Shown here in pieces: positions 18,068 through 27,284 of a DNA stretch of 64,000 nucleotides. Origin of the DNA: Kibdelosporangium banguiense (GTDB taxonomy: Bacteria > Actinomycetota > Actinomycetes > Mycobacteriales > Pseudonocardiaceae); assembly GCF_017876405.1 (NCBI RefSeq), contig NZ_JAGINW010000001.1, positions 9,189,203-9,253,202 of the forward strand, given 5' to 3'. The notes below the pieces were generated by a model. That model was given only the letters and a program-made list of their open reading frames with translations, ran no database searches and was not told the DNA's origin. Position 1 is the first letter of the stretch; each line of letters opens with the position of its first letter. Both the position numbers and the translations under genes were made by a program.

Positions 18068-18103
18068 CGGGCTGTTCACGCTGCGGGCAGCGTGAACAGC
18101 CCG
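18068..18103 (+). terminator. Strong hairpin terminator after the calcium-repeat gene
   Basis: Perfect 16-bp inverted repeat, CGGGCTGTTCACGCTG and its complement, with a 4-nt loop (18084-18087), 6 bp after the stop codon. There is no clear T-run, which is common for actinobacterial terminators. Confidence 0.75.
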
Positions 18104-18196
18104 CCTTCACTGGCCGAATTGTCAATGTGGCCAGAACTAGCCCGGACACTCGGCAGATCTTGACGGGCCGGCGTCACCGCCAGTTGTATTCCGGCT

Positions 18197-19669
18197 GTGT
18201 CGAAGATCAACAGTGGGGTCTCGGTCGCCATAATCGGTGCCGGATTCGGTGGCCTGTGCATGGCGGCCGAGTTGAAGCGGATGGGGATCGAGTCGTTCGT
18301 CATCTTCGAGAAGGCGGACGAGGTCGGTGGTATTTGGCGCGACAATACGTACCCCGGTTGCGGCTGTGACGTCCCCTCGCATCTGTATTCATACTCCTTC
18401 GAGAGATATCGAAGCGCGACGGTTCGCTATCCCGGCCAGCAGGATATCCTCGACTACCTCCGGCGAGTGACTGAGAAGTACGATCTGCGCCGTCACCTGA
18501 AGACCGGGGCCGAGGTCGTGTCCGCCGACTACGATGAAATGTCGGCGCACTGGACCATAGTCACCGGCGACGGGCTGGAGCATGTCTTTGACGTCGTGGT
18601 GTCGGCCGTGGGCCAATTGCACCGGCCCAAGTTCCCGAAGTTCGCCGGCTGGGAGAACTTTCACGGCGAGGTTTTCCACACCGCCGAGTGGGATCACGGC
18701 GTCGATCTGACCGGTCGCGATGTCGCCGTCGTCGGCACCGGATCGAGCGCGGCCCAACTGCTGCCGCACGTGGCCGAGCGGGCCCGGCGGGTCTCGGTCT
18801 TCCAACGGACGCCCAGTTGGGTGATCCCGAAACCGAAAGCGGAATTCGGACGCGTCACCCGATGGGCGTTCGACCGGTTTCCCGCTTTGCAGCCGGCCTA
18901 CCGGGCGGCGACCTACCTCGCTGCCGACACACTCCTCACTCCCGTGATCAGACGTGGATGGACCTTCCAGCCGACCGCGTGGGCCGCCCGCCGGCATCTG
19001 CGCCGCCAAGTGCCCGATCGGGTCGTGCGGGCAAACCTCACGCCTGATTACCCGATCGGCTGCAAACGGATAGTCATCGACAACTCCTACTATCCGGCGT
19101 TCAACCGCGAGAACGTGCATCTGGTGACGGAAGGAATAGCCAGGCTCACCCCCTCGGGCATCAAGACCGAAGACGGCACACATCACCCAGCCGACGTGAT
19201 CGTCTACGCCACCGGATTCCGGACCACCGAGTTCCTCGTCCCGATGACCGTGCGTGGCCGAGGCGGAAAGAATCTCCACGAACAGTGGGCCACGGCAGCC
19301 GAGGCCTATCTGGGTATAGCTGTGCCTGGATTCCCGAACTTCTTCATGGTGCACGGACCCAACACAATCCTCGGGCACAATTCGAACATCTTCATGATCG
19401 AGTGCCAGGTCCACTACATCCTGAACTGCCTGCGAATGCTGCCTGGCGAAGTCGAAGTCCGCACAGAAGCAATGGACTCCTACCGCTCATGGCTCAACAC
19501 AGCCATATCCCGGACCGTCTGGCAGGCAGGCTGCGACAGCTGGTACAAAACCGAGTCAGGCCACGTGACAAACCCATGGCCCGCCTCGACAAGAAAGTAC
19601 CGGAAAATGACCCGCCGCGACCCATCTTCCGCCTTCTCGGCAACCCGTCGTCAACCGGTCGCCACATGA
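18197..19669 (+). CDS. Flavin-containing / Baeyer-Villiger-type monooxygenase
   Basis: 490 residues, start GTG. FAD-binding GAGFGG (14-19), BVMO-type fingerprint FHGEVFHTAEW (155-165) and the second Rossmann motif GTGSSA (180-185) for NADPH. The C-terminal part has the family's YATGF element. Such enzymes insert oxygen into ketones or hydroxylate; no neighbouring gene tells the substrate. The terminator before it separates it from the calcium-repeat gene, so it is probably a single-gene unit. Confidence 0.88.
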   Translation: MSKINSGVSVAIIGAGFGGLCMAAELKRMGIESFVIFEKADEVGGIWRDNTYPGCGCDVPSHLYSYSFERYRSATVRYPGQQDILDYLRRVTEKYDLRRHLKTGAEVVSADYDEMSAHWTIVTGDGLEHVFDVVVSAVGQLHRPKFPKFAGWENFHGEVFHTAEWDHGVDLTGRDVAVVGTGSSAAQLLPHVAERARRVSVFQRTPSWVIPKPKAEFGRVTRWAFDRFPALQPAYRAATYLAADTLLTPVIRRGWTFQPTAWAARRHLRRQVPDRVVRANLTPDYPIGCKRIVIDNSYYPAFNRENVHLVTEGIARLTPSGIKTEDGTHHPADVIVYATGFRTTEFLVPMTVRGRGGKNLHEQWATAAEAYLGIAVPGFPNFFMVHGPNTILGHNSNIFMIECQVHYILNCLRMLPGEVEVRTEAMDSYRSWLNTAISRTVWQAGCDSWYKTESGHVTNPWPASTRKYRKMTRRDPSSAFSATRRQPVAT

Positions 19670-19759
19670 TGGCAGGCCAGGCCGCGGAAAATCGGTACAA
19701 AGCCGCCCAGGGCTGAAGCACTGTGCACACGCCTGTCCTGCAAGCGGTCGGACTGAGCC

Positions 19760-21043
19760 TCAGGTGGCGAGCCGCTCCAACATGTCGACCACCTGCGCGA
19801 CATCGTCTGCCGCGGTGGTGTTGCCGACTGCGTGGTAGATGCTGTGCTGCCAGCGTGCACACTCGATCGCGGTGGTGCGGGCCTTGGGGTCGATCATCGT
19901 GTGCGGGACGAGCTGCTGGACTATCGCGGTGAGCCAGCCCGCGGCGTCGACTGCCGCCGGCCACTGGCCTTGTTCGGCGTGCCGCTCCCCGAAGTTGACG
20001 ACCGCGGCCGCCCAGATCTGCCCCACGTGTCCGAACTGGTAGCGCAGGGCGAGCACCCGTTGCTGGGAAGCCGCGGCCATCAGGGCGTGCACCTCCAGCC
20101 CGAGGAGCAACTCCGCCTGCTCGTCGGCGAGGCTGGTCTGCAGGCCGAACAAGGTTTCCGCCAATGCTGGAGCCAGTTGCGGGTCACACCGCATGGCCGG
20201 TACGAGAAGAGCGACATCGGTGGCCGGCGCGGTGTGCGACCTTCGCAGGTCTTTCATGTCCGCGCCATCGAGCACCTCGGCCAGCGTCGGTGCGTATGCC
20301 AGTGTGGCGGGATCGAACCCACCTACGCTGTCGAGTGTGGCGAAATGGCCGGCAGCCCTGGCCAGGTCCGTTCGTCCCGCTGCGGTGTGTACCAGGCTGG
20401 CGACTCGGCCCGCAGTCTTGACCGCCGGTGCGTGCATGGCGGGTATGGCGAGCTCATCGCCCCTCCGGAAGGCGATCAGGTACTCCCGCAGTGCCCAGTC
20501 GGCCGCCCCGACTGCGAGATCCGGGTCGCCTCCGATCATCAGCTGCACCTGACCGGCGAAGGCCAGCACCCGGGCCGCATCGGCCCGGCGCGGGTCACCA
20601 GGTTCGTCACTGAGGCAGTCGAGGCAGGACAGCACCGCCTGCTGCGTGTCGGCGATGGCGGACAAGGGCCGGCCCGCCATGGCGGCCACCCGGGCACGCC
20701 GGATCACCACGTCGGTGATCAGCTGACGGACCGCGCTCGCGTCCTGCTGTCCACTGAGGACACCGAGTCGCTGGTAGGCGGTCTCGGCCTGGTTGAGTGC
20801 ATGGCCGGCGGCGTCGAAGTCTCCAGCCTCCAGCAGCCACTCACCGAGCGTGTACTGCATCGAACCGAGTTGCTGAGAGTGGCCCGGCTCGTCCGGTTCG
20901 GCCTCGACCGCTTCACCCACCAGCACAGCGGCCTGCTGGTAGCGATCGATCGCGGCCGGCAGGTCGCCCGTCGCATGCCGCCCCTGCCCCTCATCCATCA
21001 GATCCATCACACGCAGCTGGAATCCACGGCCGAACTGAGCCAT
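19760..21043 (-). CDS. TPR-like helical repeat protein
   Basis: 427 residues from the ATG at 21043 (MAQFGRGFQLRVMDLMDEGQ), chosen because GGGAGG lies 8 nt upstream; two further in-frame starts upstream have no such site. Nearly all-helical with degenerate TPR units (QLGSMQYTLGEWLLEAGDFDAAGHALNQAE). No enzymatic motif. Similar orphan proteins occur near STAND and regulatory genes in actinomycetes. Function unknown. Confidence 0.75.
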   Translation of the reverse strand: MAQFGRGFQLRVMDLMDEGQGRHATGDLPAAIDRYQQAAVLVGEAVEAEPDEPGHSQQLGSMQYTLGEWLLEAGDFDAAGHALNQAETAYQRLGVLSGQQDASAVRQLITDVVIRRARVAAMAGRPLSAIADTQQAVLSCLDCLSDEPGDPRRADAARVLAFAGQVQLMIGGDPDLAVGAADWALREYLIAFRRGDELAIPAMHAPAVKTAGRVASLVHTAAGRTDLARAAGHFATLDSVGGFDPATLAYAPTLAEVLDGADMKDLRRSHTAPATDVALLVPAMRCDPQLAPALAETLFGLQTSLADEQAELLLGLEVHALMAAASQQRVLALRYQFGHVGQIWAAAVVNFGERHAEQGQWPAAVDAAGWLTAIVQQLVPHTMIDPKARTTAIECARWQHSIYHAVGNTTAADDVAQVVDMLERLAT

Positions 21044-21123
21044 CAGACTGCCTCCCACCGAACGGCCCAAAGCCATCGCTTCGAACGGTACGCACCACGG
21101 GAGGCTGGAAACCAGCGGAAAGT

Positions 21124-21160
21124 TCCTGGCGGGCCCGTAATTGATCCGGGCCCGCCAGGA
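21124..21160 (-). terminator. Hairpin terminator of the vWD-protein operon
   Basis: Perfect 14-bp arms (TCCTGGCGGGCCCG and complement) around a 9-nt loop at 21138-21146, starting 8 bp beyond the stop at 21168 and before the TPR gene start. Confidence 0.7.
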
Positions 21161-21167
21161 GTGGGAA

Positions 21168-22874
21168 TCAGCGGATACCACGGCCGCCGCTGCAGCCGGC
21201 CGGTGAGCACGGTGGCTGGCGAGGCGCGTTGCCGTCGATGGCGTCCACTTGACGGTCGACGTAGACAGCCGCGGCCCGTGAGCCGAGCACGGCGACGTCC
21301 AGTGTGCAGGCTTCCAGCCAGAGGGGCTTCAAGACGCCGGCCTGGCGGCAGGTGTTCTCGGACTGGATGCGGAGCGTGTAAGGAAGGTTGCCGGCAAAGA
21401 ACGGTGCCGTGGGGGTACCCGCGGCGACCTGGTTGCAGGGCCGGAGCAGGGATGCGGTGGCGGCCACTCGCCAGCTGTTGCCGAATGCGTAGAGATCGGC
21501 GAACGAGATCGGGGTGCGGTACCGCGTGCCGTCTCTGCCTTCGAGCAAAGTGGGGCTGTCATCGGGATTGCCGAGCAGACCACGCACCCTGGTCGGCCAG
21601 ATTCCGAGGGAGATCTCCAAATCGGCGTAGGTGGTGTTCGCGGTGATGGCGACGCTGTTGCCGGCCTTGTCCCTGACGGTGTACACGTTCGCGACGCGGT
21701 TGATGTCCACTCCGCTCGGCAGCGACACGGAGCCGCCGGGTGGCAGATCGGTCGGGCGTCCGTCCACCATGAGGCGGGTCCCGTCGCACACTGCCACCTG
21801 AGTGGTGCCCATCCTGGTCCCGACTGATCGGTTGACCGACGCGTTCGGCCATGTCGGGGCGCCGGATACCTTACGGGTCTGCACCTCGAGCGCGCTGCCG
21901 ACCTGCGCCTCGACGAAGTCGCCCGAAGCCTGGAAGTCATAGGCCAGCTCGGCGAACGTGACTTCGTGGGTGTCGCCGATGGCCCGGGCCCAGGCGCACG
22001 GGACGTGGACACCAGGCGCTCCGTTGGGAAGTCTCTTCTGCTTGAAGATCAATGCGGGTCTGGTCCCGCTCACTGGTGGCTTCGGTCCGACGAAGGACAG
22101 GTCGTTGGCTTCGTTGGTGAAGCCCGTGGAGGAACACAGTGGTTTCTTGTCGCCGCCGTAGATGATCTCGGTGCGGGTGTCGAACTCGGCACCCACATTG
22201 AACTTGGCCGTGGATTCGTCGGCGTAGCCGAACACGTTGAACTCGACTTGCTGCCACTGCGACCCGATGTCGAGTTCGCGGGTGACCGACATGGGGTACG
22301 TGTACCACCCGTCGGTGAACTCGACCTTGTCCTGTGGCCCGTTCACGCTGCCAGTCAACTTGTAGAGCGCCATTCTGCTGGTGATGAGGGGCACGCTCGG
22401 GGTGGGCTTGGCCGCACTCTTCTTGTAGCAGCTGTCGATCAGCGCGGGAAGCCAGCCCGATGGGCACGCCGCACCGTACGATCGCAGCCAGTACTTGATA
22501 TAGACCTCACCGCTGGTTCCGTTGTTGGCGAACAGGAACTGCATCCAGCCCCAGCACAAGGGCTTGTCGTCGCACAGCGAGGTCTTGAACTCGTTGGTGT
22601 TGAGCTGGAGCGTGTAGGCGTCCGTGGTCTCCGGCTCCGTGCTGCCGGGCACAGGCGACTTCACGATGGTCACGTTCTTGACCGTGCCCGCGTCGAACGA
22701 GCCGGTCGCCTCGTAGACAGGCCCGGCGGGCGTCTGCGCGATCACTCCCAAGCCACCGTGCGCCATCACCATCGGAGGCGCGCTCGCGTACGCTCCCACC
22801 GGCAGCAGGAGTACCCCGATCGCGGCAGCCACCACCCTGCGTCTTCTTCCGCGTCTTCGCGGCAACCGGCTCAT
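21168..22874 (-). CDS. Secreted protein with C-terminal vWD-like module
   Basis: 568 residues from the ATG at 22874 (MSRLPRRRGRRRRVVAAAIG), an arginine-rich signal sequence ending near AYASA. The C-terminal third resembles a von Willebrand factor type D module (MVDGRPTDLPPG; VRDKAGNSVAI; RGLLGNPDDSPTLLEGRDG; LYAFGNSWRV). The N-terminal ~330 residues are unrecognised, Trp-rich and cysteine-paired. It probably shares an operon with the secreted protein upstream (start is 38 bp after its stop). Likely an extracellular adhesive or matrix protein. Confidence 0.78.
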   Translation of the reverse strand: MSRLPRRRGRRRRVVAAAIGVLLLPVGAYASAPPMVMAHGGLGVIAQTPAGPVYEATGSFDAGTVKNVTIVKSPVPGSTEPETTDAYTLQLNTNEFKTSLCDDKPLCWGWMQFLFANNGTSGEVYIKYWLRSYGAACPSGWLPALIDSCYKKSAAKPTPSVPLITSRMALYKLTGSVNGPQDKVEFTDGWYTYPMSVTRELDIGSQWQQVEFNVFGYADESTAKFNVGAEFDTRTEIIYGGDKKPLCSSTGFTNEANDLSFVGPKPPVSGTRPALIFKQKRLPNGAPGVHVPCAWARAIGDTHEVTFAELAYDFQASGDFVEAQVGSALEVQTRKVSGAPTWPNASVNRSVGTRMGTTQVAVCDGTRLMVDGRPTDLPPGGSVSLPSGVDINRVANVYTVRDKAGNSVAITANTTYADLEISLGIWPTRVRGLLGNPDDSPTLLEGRDGTRYRTPISFADLYAFGNSWRVAATASLLRPCNQVAAGTPTAPFFAGNLPYTLRIQSENTCRQAGVLKPLWLEACTLDVAVLGSRAAAVYVDRQVDAIDGNAPRQPPCSPAGCSGGRGIR

Positions 22875-22912
22875 CACCCGATCCCCTTTCCTTGGGAAAA
22901 CAGTGAGTTCGT

Positions 22913-23425
22913 TCAGCACTGGGCCAGGACGCTGGTCTCCCATGTCCACACACCCGGCTGGCGCTGGACTTCGACGTGCCAGAACCGGAAGGTGTACGGG
23001 ATCGGGATCAGGTTGCCGACGTTGCTGCGGACCTGGCCGACGAGGTAGTACGTCGCGATTTTCCCGTCTCTGATCTCCGAGAACATGTCCGGCGCCGTGC
23101 AGGCCGGCTGCCCGGCCAGCGATTGTGGCTGCATACCGACCACCGGGAACAATGGCGGGATAAGCGCGTCGCAGGAGGCACGGTCGGCCGTGTCGAAGCG
23201 GTACTGGCCGTTCACGACTTTCTCATGCAGCCAGTACACGATCCTGCCCCACGAGCCGGCAGCACGGGCACCGGCCCGCCAGTGCGTCGAGTACGGCGGA
23301 ATGGCGTCGCTGAAGCTGCCGGTGATGGTGCATCGCCAGTCCTGCGCGGCATGCGCGGGCGATACTCCCGTTACCGTCCCGAGCAAGACGACCAACACGG
23401 CGGCAATGCTGAGTTTGCGTTTCAT
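22913..23425 (-). CDS. Secreted protein of unknown function
   Basis: 170 residues from the ATG at 23425 (MKRKLSIAAVLVVLLGTVTG, cleavage after AHA). The mature domain has four cysteines and many aromatic residues (AQDWRCTITGSF; FWHVEVQRQPGVWTWETSVLAQC). No known family. It lies just upstream of the vWD-like protein gene and is likely co-transcribed; the two may be secreted together. Confidence 0.75.
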   Translation of the reverse strand: MKRKLSIAAVLVVLLGTVTGVSPAHAAQDWRCTITGSFSDAIPPYSTHWRAGARAAGSWGRIVYWLHEKVVNGQYRFDTADRASCDALIPPLFPVVGMQPQSLAGQPACTAPDMFSEIRDGKIATYYLVGQVRSNVGNLIPIPYTFRFWHVEVQRQPGVWTWETSVLAQC

Positions 23426-23577
23426 GTCGAGTAGCTCCTGGGAATCAACTGGCGGACGTGCCTGCCAGTCCGGTCTCGCACCGATCCTGACCCTGGTAAT
23501 GCGGGACGGGTAAGCTCCAACCTCGCCCACGTGACCGTGGGTGATGATGCCCATCCGTTCTGCAGCCATGCGGACTA

Positions 23578-24819
23578 GTGCGGTCGGGTTCGCCAACCAC
23601 CAGACTTGGTTCTGTGGGATCGATCGAGGGGTCCAACGCAGGGCATCGCGCCCTCGCCGAGATCCTGGGGGCGCAGGTCGCGTGGTGGCAGCTCGGTTTC
23701 CGGACCCGCCGGGCAGTGATCCGGCAGGCGCGAAGGGGAAACCGGTTCGCGGATCCGGAGATCTGGAGCGTCGCGCTGGGGTGGGCGCGTCATTGGCTGA
23801 CCGCCCCACTCTGGTGGCGCTGGGTGCGGCTCGCGGCCGCGACCGTCCTCGCGGTCATGTACCTGTTGGCGCTGGCTAGCGAGTGGTTGGGGGCTGACCC
23901 GTTCGGCGCGTTCAGCGGCGCGCTCGCAGTCTGTCTGCCACTGGCCGCGGGCTGGGCCGCCAGGCAGGCACGCGTCGCCAGGATGCTTGTCGCGCTGGCA
24001 CCTGGTCCGCGGCCCGACCGGCCTTCCGCGCTGGCTCTGGCGATTCGCACGTCGGCTCTGCTGCTTTCGGTCGGCCTGGCAGCCGGCGTGGTCGTCGTGG
24101 CCCTCGCCCACCAGCACCCGGCCGGCCGCTTCTGTCCAGCGTTCGTCGTCGACGCGCCCGTCCGCGATTGGTTGCGGCACAACGATGGACAAACCGGGGT
24201 GGGCTGCCCCGCCGGTGACACCCGCAGTGGTGCGGGCGGTGTGCGCTACACGCCTTGGAACGCACCGAACCGGGGCACCCGATTCGGGCCGGACTACGTG
24301 ATGTACGGCTCGCGGCCCGACCGCCTTATGGTGATGCCGTTGGTCATCTTCGCCGCGTGGACTGCCGAGGACGGCCCGTCAGGGCGGCTCGGCGAACCGA
24401 TTGAGGAGTCGGCGGATCACTCGGTCAGCTATGTGAATTTCCGCGGCGGCGCGATCGTGCTGCCTGTTGACGGAACACCACAAGTCCACTTGGGACAGAG
24501 CCACTCCGTCGCCCGTGAACCCGGCGGCCCCTGCGAGGTCCTCGATTGGCCATGCATCACCACGGCATACGCTGACGCCACAGGGATTCATCTGAGCTGG
24601 CGGTACCAGGCCGCGGACGCGTTCAATGTGGTTTGGCGGCCGCAGAACGACCCGATACGGTCCAGTGTGCAACGCGAGGTCGCCGGCTACGAGCTCACCG
24701 TGCGCGACCTGACCCCGGCGACCACCTACATGGTGGATGTCCAAGCGTGCGAGAAGCATTTCGTACGCCGCTCGACCTGCACGAGATTCTCGCCCCCAGT
24801 GATCGTCAGAGTGCCGTAG
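23578..24819 (+). CDS. Membrane protein with LGFP-like repeats and a fibronectin III-like domain
   Basis: 413 residues from GTG 23578 (a GTG at 23614 is also possible). The N-terminal third has about three membrane segments (near residues 80-105, 112-132 and 155-180). The outside part has two LGFP-like units (VRDWLRHNDGQTGVGCP; GPSGRLGEPIEESADH...GGAIVLP) and ends in a fibronectin III-like domain (GYELTVRDLTPATTYMV). The stop codon abuts the histidine kinase ATG, so it is transcribed with the two-component system and could be its sensor partner or target. Confidence 0.7.
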   Translation: MRSGSPTTRLGSVGSIEGSNAGHRALAEILGAQVAWWQLGFRTRRAVIRQARRGNRFADPEIWSVALGWARHWLTAPLWWRWVRLAAATVLAVMYLLALASEWLGADPFGAFSGALAVCLPLAAGWAARQARVARMLVALAPGPRPDRPSALALAIRTSALLLSVGLAAGVVVVALAHQHPAGRFCPAFVVDAPVRDWLRHNDGQTGVGCPAGDTRSGAGGVRYTPWNAPNRGTRFGPDYVMYGSRPDRLMVMPLVIFAAWTAEDGPSGRLGEPIEESADHSVSYVNFRGGAIVLPVDGTPQVHLGQSHSVAREPGGPCEVLDWPCITTAYADATGIHLSWRYQAADAFNVVWRPQNDPIRSSVQREVAGYELTVRDLTPATTYMVDVQACEKHFVRRSTCTRFSPPVIVRVP

Positions 24820-25959
24820 ATGTCGGAGGGGCCAAGACATCCGGCGCCGATACTGCTGGTGCTCGCCCTGCGCTGGCTGGCGTTCGGCTGGATGCTGACC
24901 GTGGCGTTGGTCAGCGGGCAGATCCAGCGACCCGTCGAGGCCGCAATCGCTTTGCTCGCAACCGGTTGCTGGACAGCCTGGCTCACGGTGGCCGCGGTCC
25001 GGCGGATGAGGCTGGTGCTCGCGGCAGACGTAGCGGTGGCCATCGCGCTTAACGTGGTGTACGGCCACATTTACCCGCCGCACGCGATGCTGACCAATCA
25101 CCCTTCCTTCATGGGGGCCTACCCGGCTGCGGCGGTCGCCGCCTGCGGAGTCGTCTACCGGCTGCGCGGCGGCTGTGCAGCCGGGCTGGTCCTCGGCTTC
25201 TCCCTGCCGTTCGCATACGCGGCCAACGAAATCGCGCTGGACAGGCTGTCGTTCCTGCAGGTACTGACCATGATCGGCGGAGGGCTGTCCTACGTGCTGC
25301 TCGGCGGCACGATCGGGGCGGCTGCCCGCCAGCTCAACGCGTTGCACGAGCGGGCAACCCGCGATGGGCAGCGGGCCGCACGGATGGCCGAGCGGCAGCG
25401 GATCGTCGCCCAGATCCACGACGACGTGCTACAGCAGCTCGGCCGACTGCGAGCCGGCATCAGGGAGATGTCCGGCGGGCCGGCGTTGGATGCCGTCGCG
25501 GAAGGGATCGCCCGGCAGGAGTCAGCCTTGCGGAGCCTGGGCAGCGCCGAGCCCGATCCACCACCCGGCGTCGTGTCGCTACACGCCCAACTGGCCGAAC
25601 TCGTTGAGCGCTACGGCGACGTCCCAGTCCGTCTCATCACCGCGGGCCCGTTCCCGCTGCCGACGGGTATGGCCACCGAGATCACCGCCGCGGTCGCGGA
25701 GCTACTGACCAATGTGGTCAAACACGCGCAGGCGCACCAGGTCTGGCTCACCGTGCTGCCCGACGGCGGCGACATCACGGTCACGGTTCGCGACGACGGT
25801 GTCGGATTCCCGCCCGGCCAGGACACCGGCGGGCTCGGCCTGAGGCTGTCGGTACAGGCCAGGGTGCACCGGATGGCCGGCAGCGTCCGCATCCGCAGCA
25901 GTCCCGGTCACGGCACCGAGGTGGAGCTACGCGTCCCGAAGGGAAACGACCATGGCTGA
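24820..25959 (+). CDS. NarL-type sensor histidine kinase
   Basis: 379 residues. Four to five membrane segments in residues 10-165, then the HisKA_3 dimerisation box with H200 (RIVAQIHDDVLQQLGRLRAG), N-box ELLTNVVKHAQAHQ, G1 DDGVGFPP and G2 GGLGLRLS of the HATPase domain. No extra input domain, so the signal is probably sensed in the membrane or through the co-transcribed LGFP-like protein. The stop overlaps the response regulator start by 8 bp. Confidence 0.92.
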   Translation: MSEGPRHPAPILLVLALRWLAFGWMLTVALVSGQIQRPVEAAIALLATGCWTAWLTVAAVRRMRLVLAADVAVAIALNVVYGHIYPPHAMLTNHPSFMGAYPAAAVAACGVVYRLRGGCAAGLVLGFSLPFAYAANEIALDRLSFLQVLTMIGGGLSYVLLGGTIGAAARQLNALHERATRDGQRAARMAERQRIVAQIHDDVLQQLGRLRAGIREMSGGPALDAVAEGIARQESALRSLGSAEPDPPPGVVSLHAQLAELVERYGDVPVRLITAGPFPLPTGMATEITAAVAELLTNVVKHAQAHQVWLTVLPDGGDITVTVRDDGVGFPPGQDTGGLGLRLSVQARVHRMAGSVRIRSSPGHGTEVELRVPKGNDHG

Positions 25960-26602
25960 GAGCCGGATCCGTGTGCTCATCGTGGAGGACCACCCGATCA
26001 CCCGCGACGGTGTCCGAAGTGGACTGGAACGCGACGGCCGGGCGATCGTCGTTGCCGAGGCGGCCGACGTGCCGACCGCGTGCCGGATGGCCGATCAGGT
26101 GCGGCCCGATGTCGCCCTGGTCGATCTGCGCCTGCGACCCCACCCCGAGGAACCCACCGGACACGGCATCGGCGTGATCCGTCACCTGCGGCAGCGCAGG
26201 CCTGAGGCGCGTGTTCTCGTTCTCTCCCAAGCGGGTCCGGAGGAATTGCTGGCCGCGATCCAGGCAGGCGCGCACGGCTGCGTCGGCAAGGCAGCCACCT
26301 CGGCCGAACTGACCGACGCGGTCGCCGCCGTGCTCACGGGACCTGTACTCCCCGCCGAACTCGCCGCGCACCTGATCGGTGAGCTGCACCGGCATACCCG
26401 GCCGCTCACCTCCCGGGAGCGCGATGTGTTGCGCTGCCTGGCAAACGGCTACGACAACCGGGAAATCGCCGCACAGTTGCGCATCGCGGTACGCACCGTG
26501 AACCGCCACCTGGAAAACATCCGGGACAAGCTCGGCCGGACCCGGCGCTCCGACCTGATCCGCATTGCCCGCGCCCATCTGACGCCCTGGAACTCCCAGT
26601 AA
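25952..26602 (+). CDS. NarL/FixJ-family response regulator
   Basis: 216 residues. Receiver domain with acidic pocket E12-D13 and phospho-acceptor D58 (VALVDLRLRP), then a LuxR-type helix-turn-helix (LTSRERDVLRCLANGYDNREIAAQL...VRTVNRHLENIRDKLG). Partner of the kinase encoded directly upstream. Targets cannot be read from the window. Confidence 0.93.
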   Translation: MAESRIRVLIVEDHPITRDGVRSGLERDGRAIVVAEAADVPTACRMADQVRPDVALVDLRLRPHPEEPTGHGIGVIRHLRQRRPEARVLVLSQAGPEELLAAIQAGAHGCVGKAATSAELTDAVAAVLTGPVLPAELAAHLIGELHRHTRPLTSRERDVLRCLANGYDNREIAAQLRIAVRTVNRHLENIRDKLGRTRRSDLIRIARAHLTPWNSQ

Positions 26603-26621
26603 TTGCGCCCAGGTAAATAAT

Positions 26622-26636
26622 CAAGTCAGATACTTG
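26622..26636. promoter_or_regulatory. Inverted repeat CAAGT-N5-ACTTG in the promoter of the NAD(P)-binding protein gene
   Basis: CAAGT (26622-26626) and ACTTG (26632-26636) sit in an AT-rich stretch 40 bp before the start at 26676. It has the look of an operator for a dimeric repressor such as HxlR; no such regulator gene is adjacent. Confidence 0.4.
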
Positions 26637-26675
26637 CATTTGATGTTAAGTGAGGAGCTCCCTAACGTTCTTGGC

Positions 26676-27284
26676 ATGAACCTCACCGTCCTCGCGGCCT
26701 CCGGCCAGACCGGAACCGCCCTCACCCGGCAGGCGTTGCGACGTGGTCACACCGTGACCGCCATCGCGCGTGATCCCCGGCGGATCGCCCTGCCCGACTC
26801 CCCTGACCTGCGCAAAGTGGCGGGCGACGTGAACGACGCGGCCAGTATCGCCGCCGTCGTGGATGAGGACTCCGTGGTCCTTTCCGCGCTCGGCACCGAC
26901 CGGGCCGGGATTCTCCTGATCGGCGCCCAGGCCGTCATCGCCGCAGGCCCGCAGCGCGTCATCTGGCTCGGTGCCTATGGCACGGGCAAATCAGCCGAAG
27001 TGGCTGGCGAGGGCGCGGGCATACTCGCCAAGCTGCTGGGCGACCGACTCGCGGACAAGGTCGCAGCCGACAACACCGTTCTCGCAGCCGGGGGCACCGT
27101 CTTCCACGCCGGGGTGCTCGCTGACGGGCCGGAAAGCCCTGGTCGGCGCACGGTCGGCCTGGAGGCCGCGCCGCCCTTCGACCTCAGTGCGAAGGTCAGC
27201 CGGGAAACCGTCGCCGCGGCGATGCTCGACGAAGCCGAGGCACCTGGTTTTCCCGGTGCCGTAGCCCTGCCGTTGGCAGAGTAG
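26676..27284 (+). CDS. NAD(P)H-binding SDR-like (NmrA/atypical) protein
   Basis: 202 residues from the ATG at 26676 (MNLTVLAASGQTGTAL), which puts the dinucleotide-binding TxxGxxG-like motif at the very N-terminus; earlier in-frame starts lack a ribosome-binding site. Lacks the YxxxK motif of classical SDRs, like atypical SDRs that act as reductases or NADPH sensors. It converges on the LysR gene, stop codons touching at 27284/27285. Confidence 0.82.
   Translation: MNLTVLAASGQTGTALTRQALRRGHTVTAIARDPRRIALPDSPDLRKVAGDVNDAASIAAVVDEDSVVLSALGTDRAGILLIGAQAVIAAGPQRVIWLGAYGTGKSAEVAGEGAGILAKLLGDRLADKVAADNTVLAAGGTVFHAGVLADGPESPGRRTVGLEAAPPFDLSAKVSRETVAAAMLDEAEAPGFPGAVALPLAE

Noticed and set aside
16767..18149. 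460-codon minus-strand frame with repetitive V/D-rich protein
   Set aside because: Antisense of the GGxGxD repeats of the calcium-binding protein, which has a signal peptide and clear motifs.
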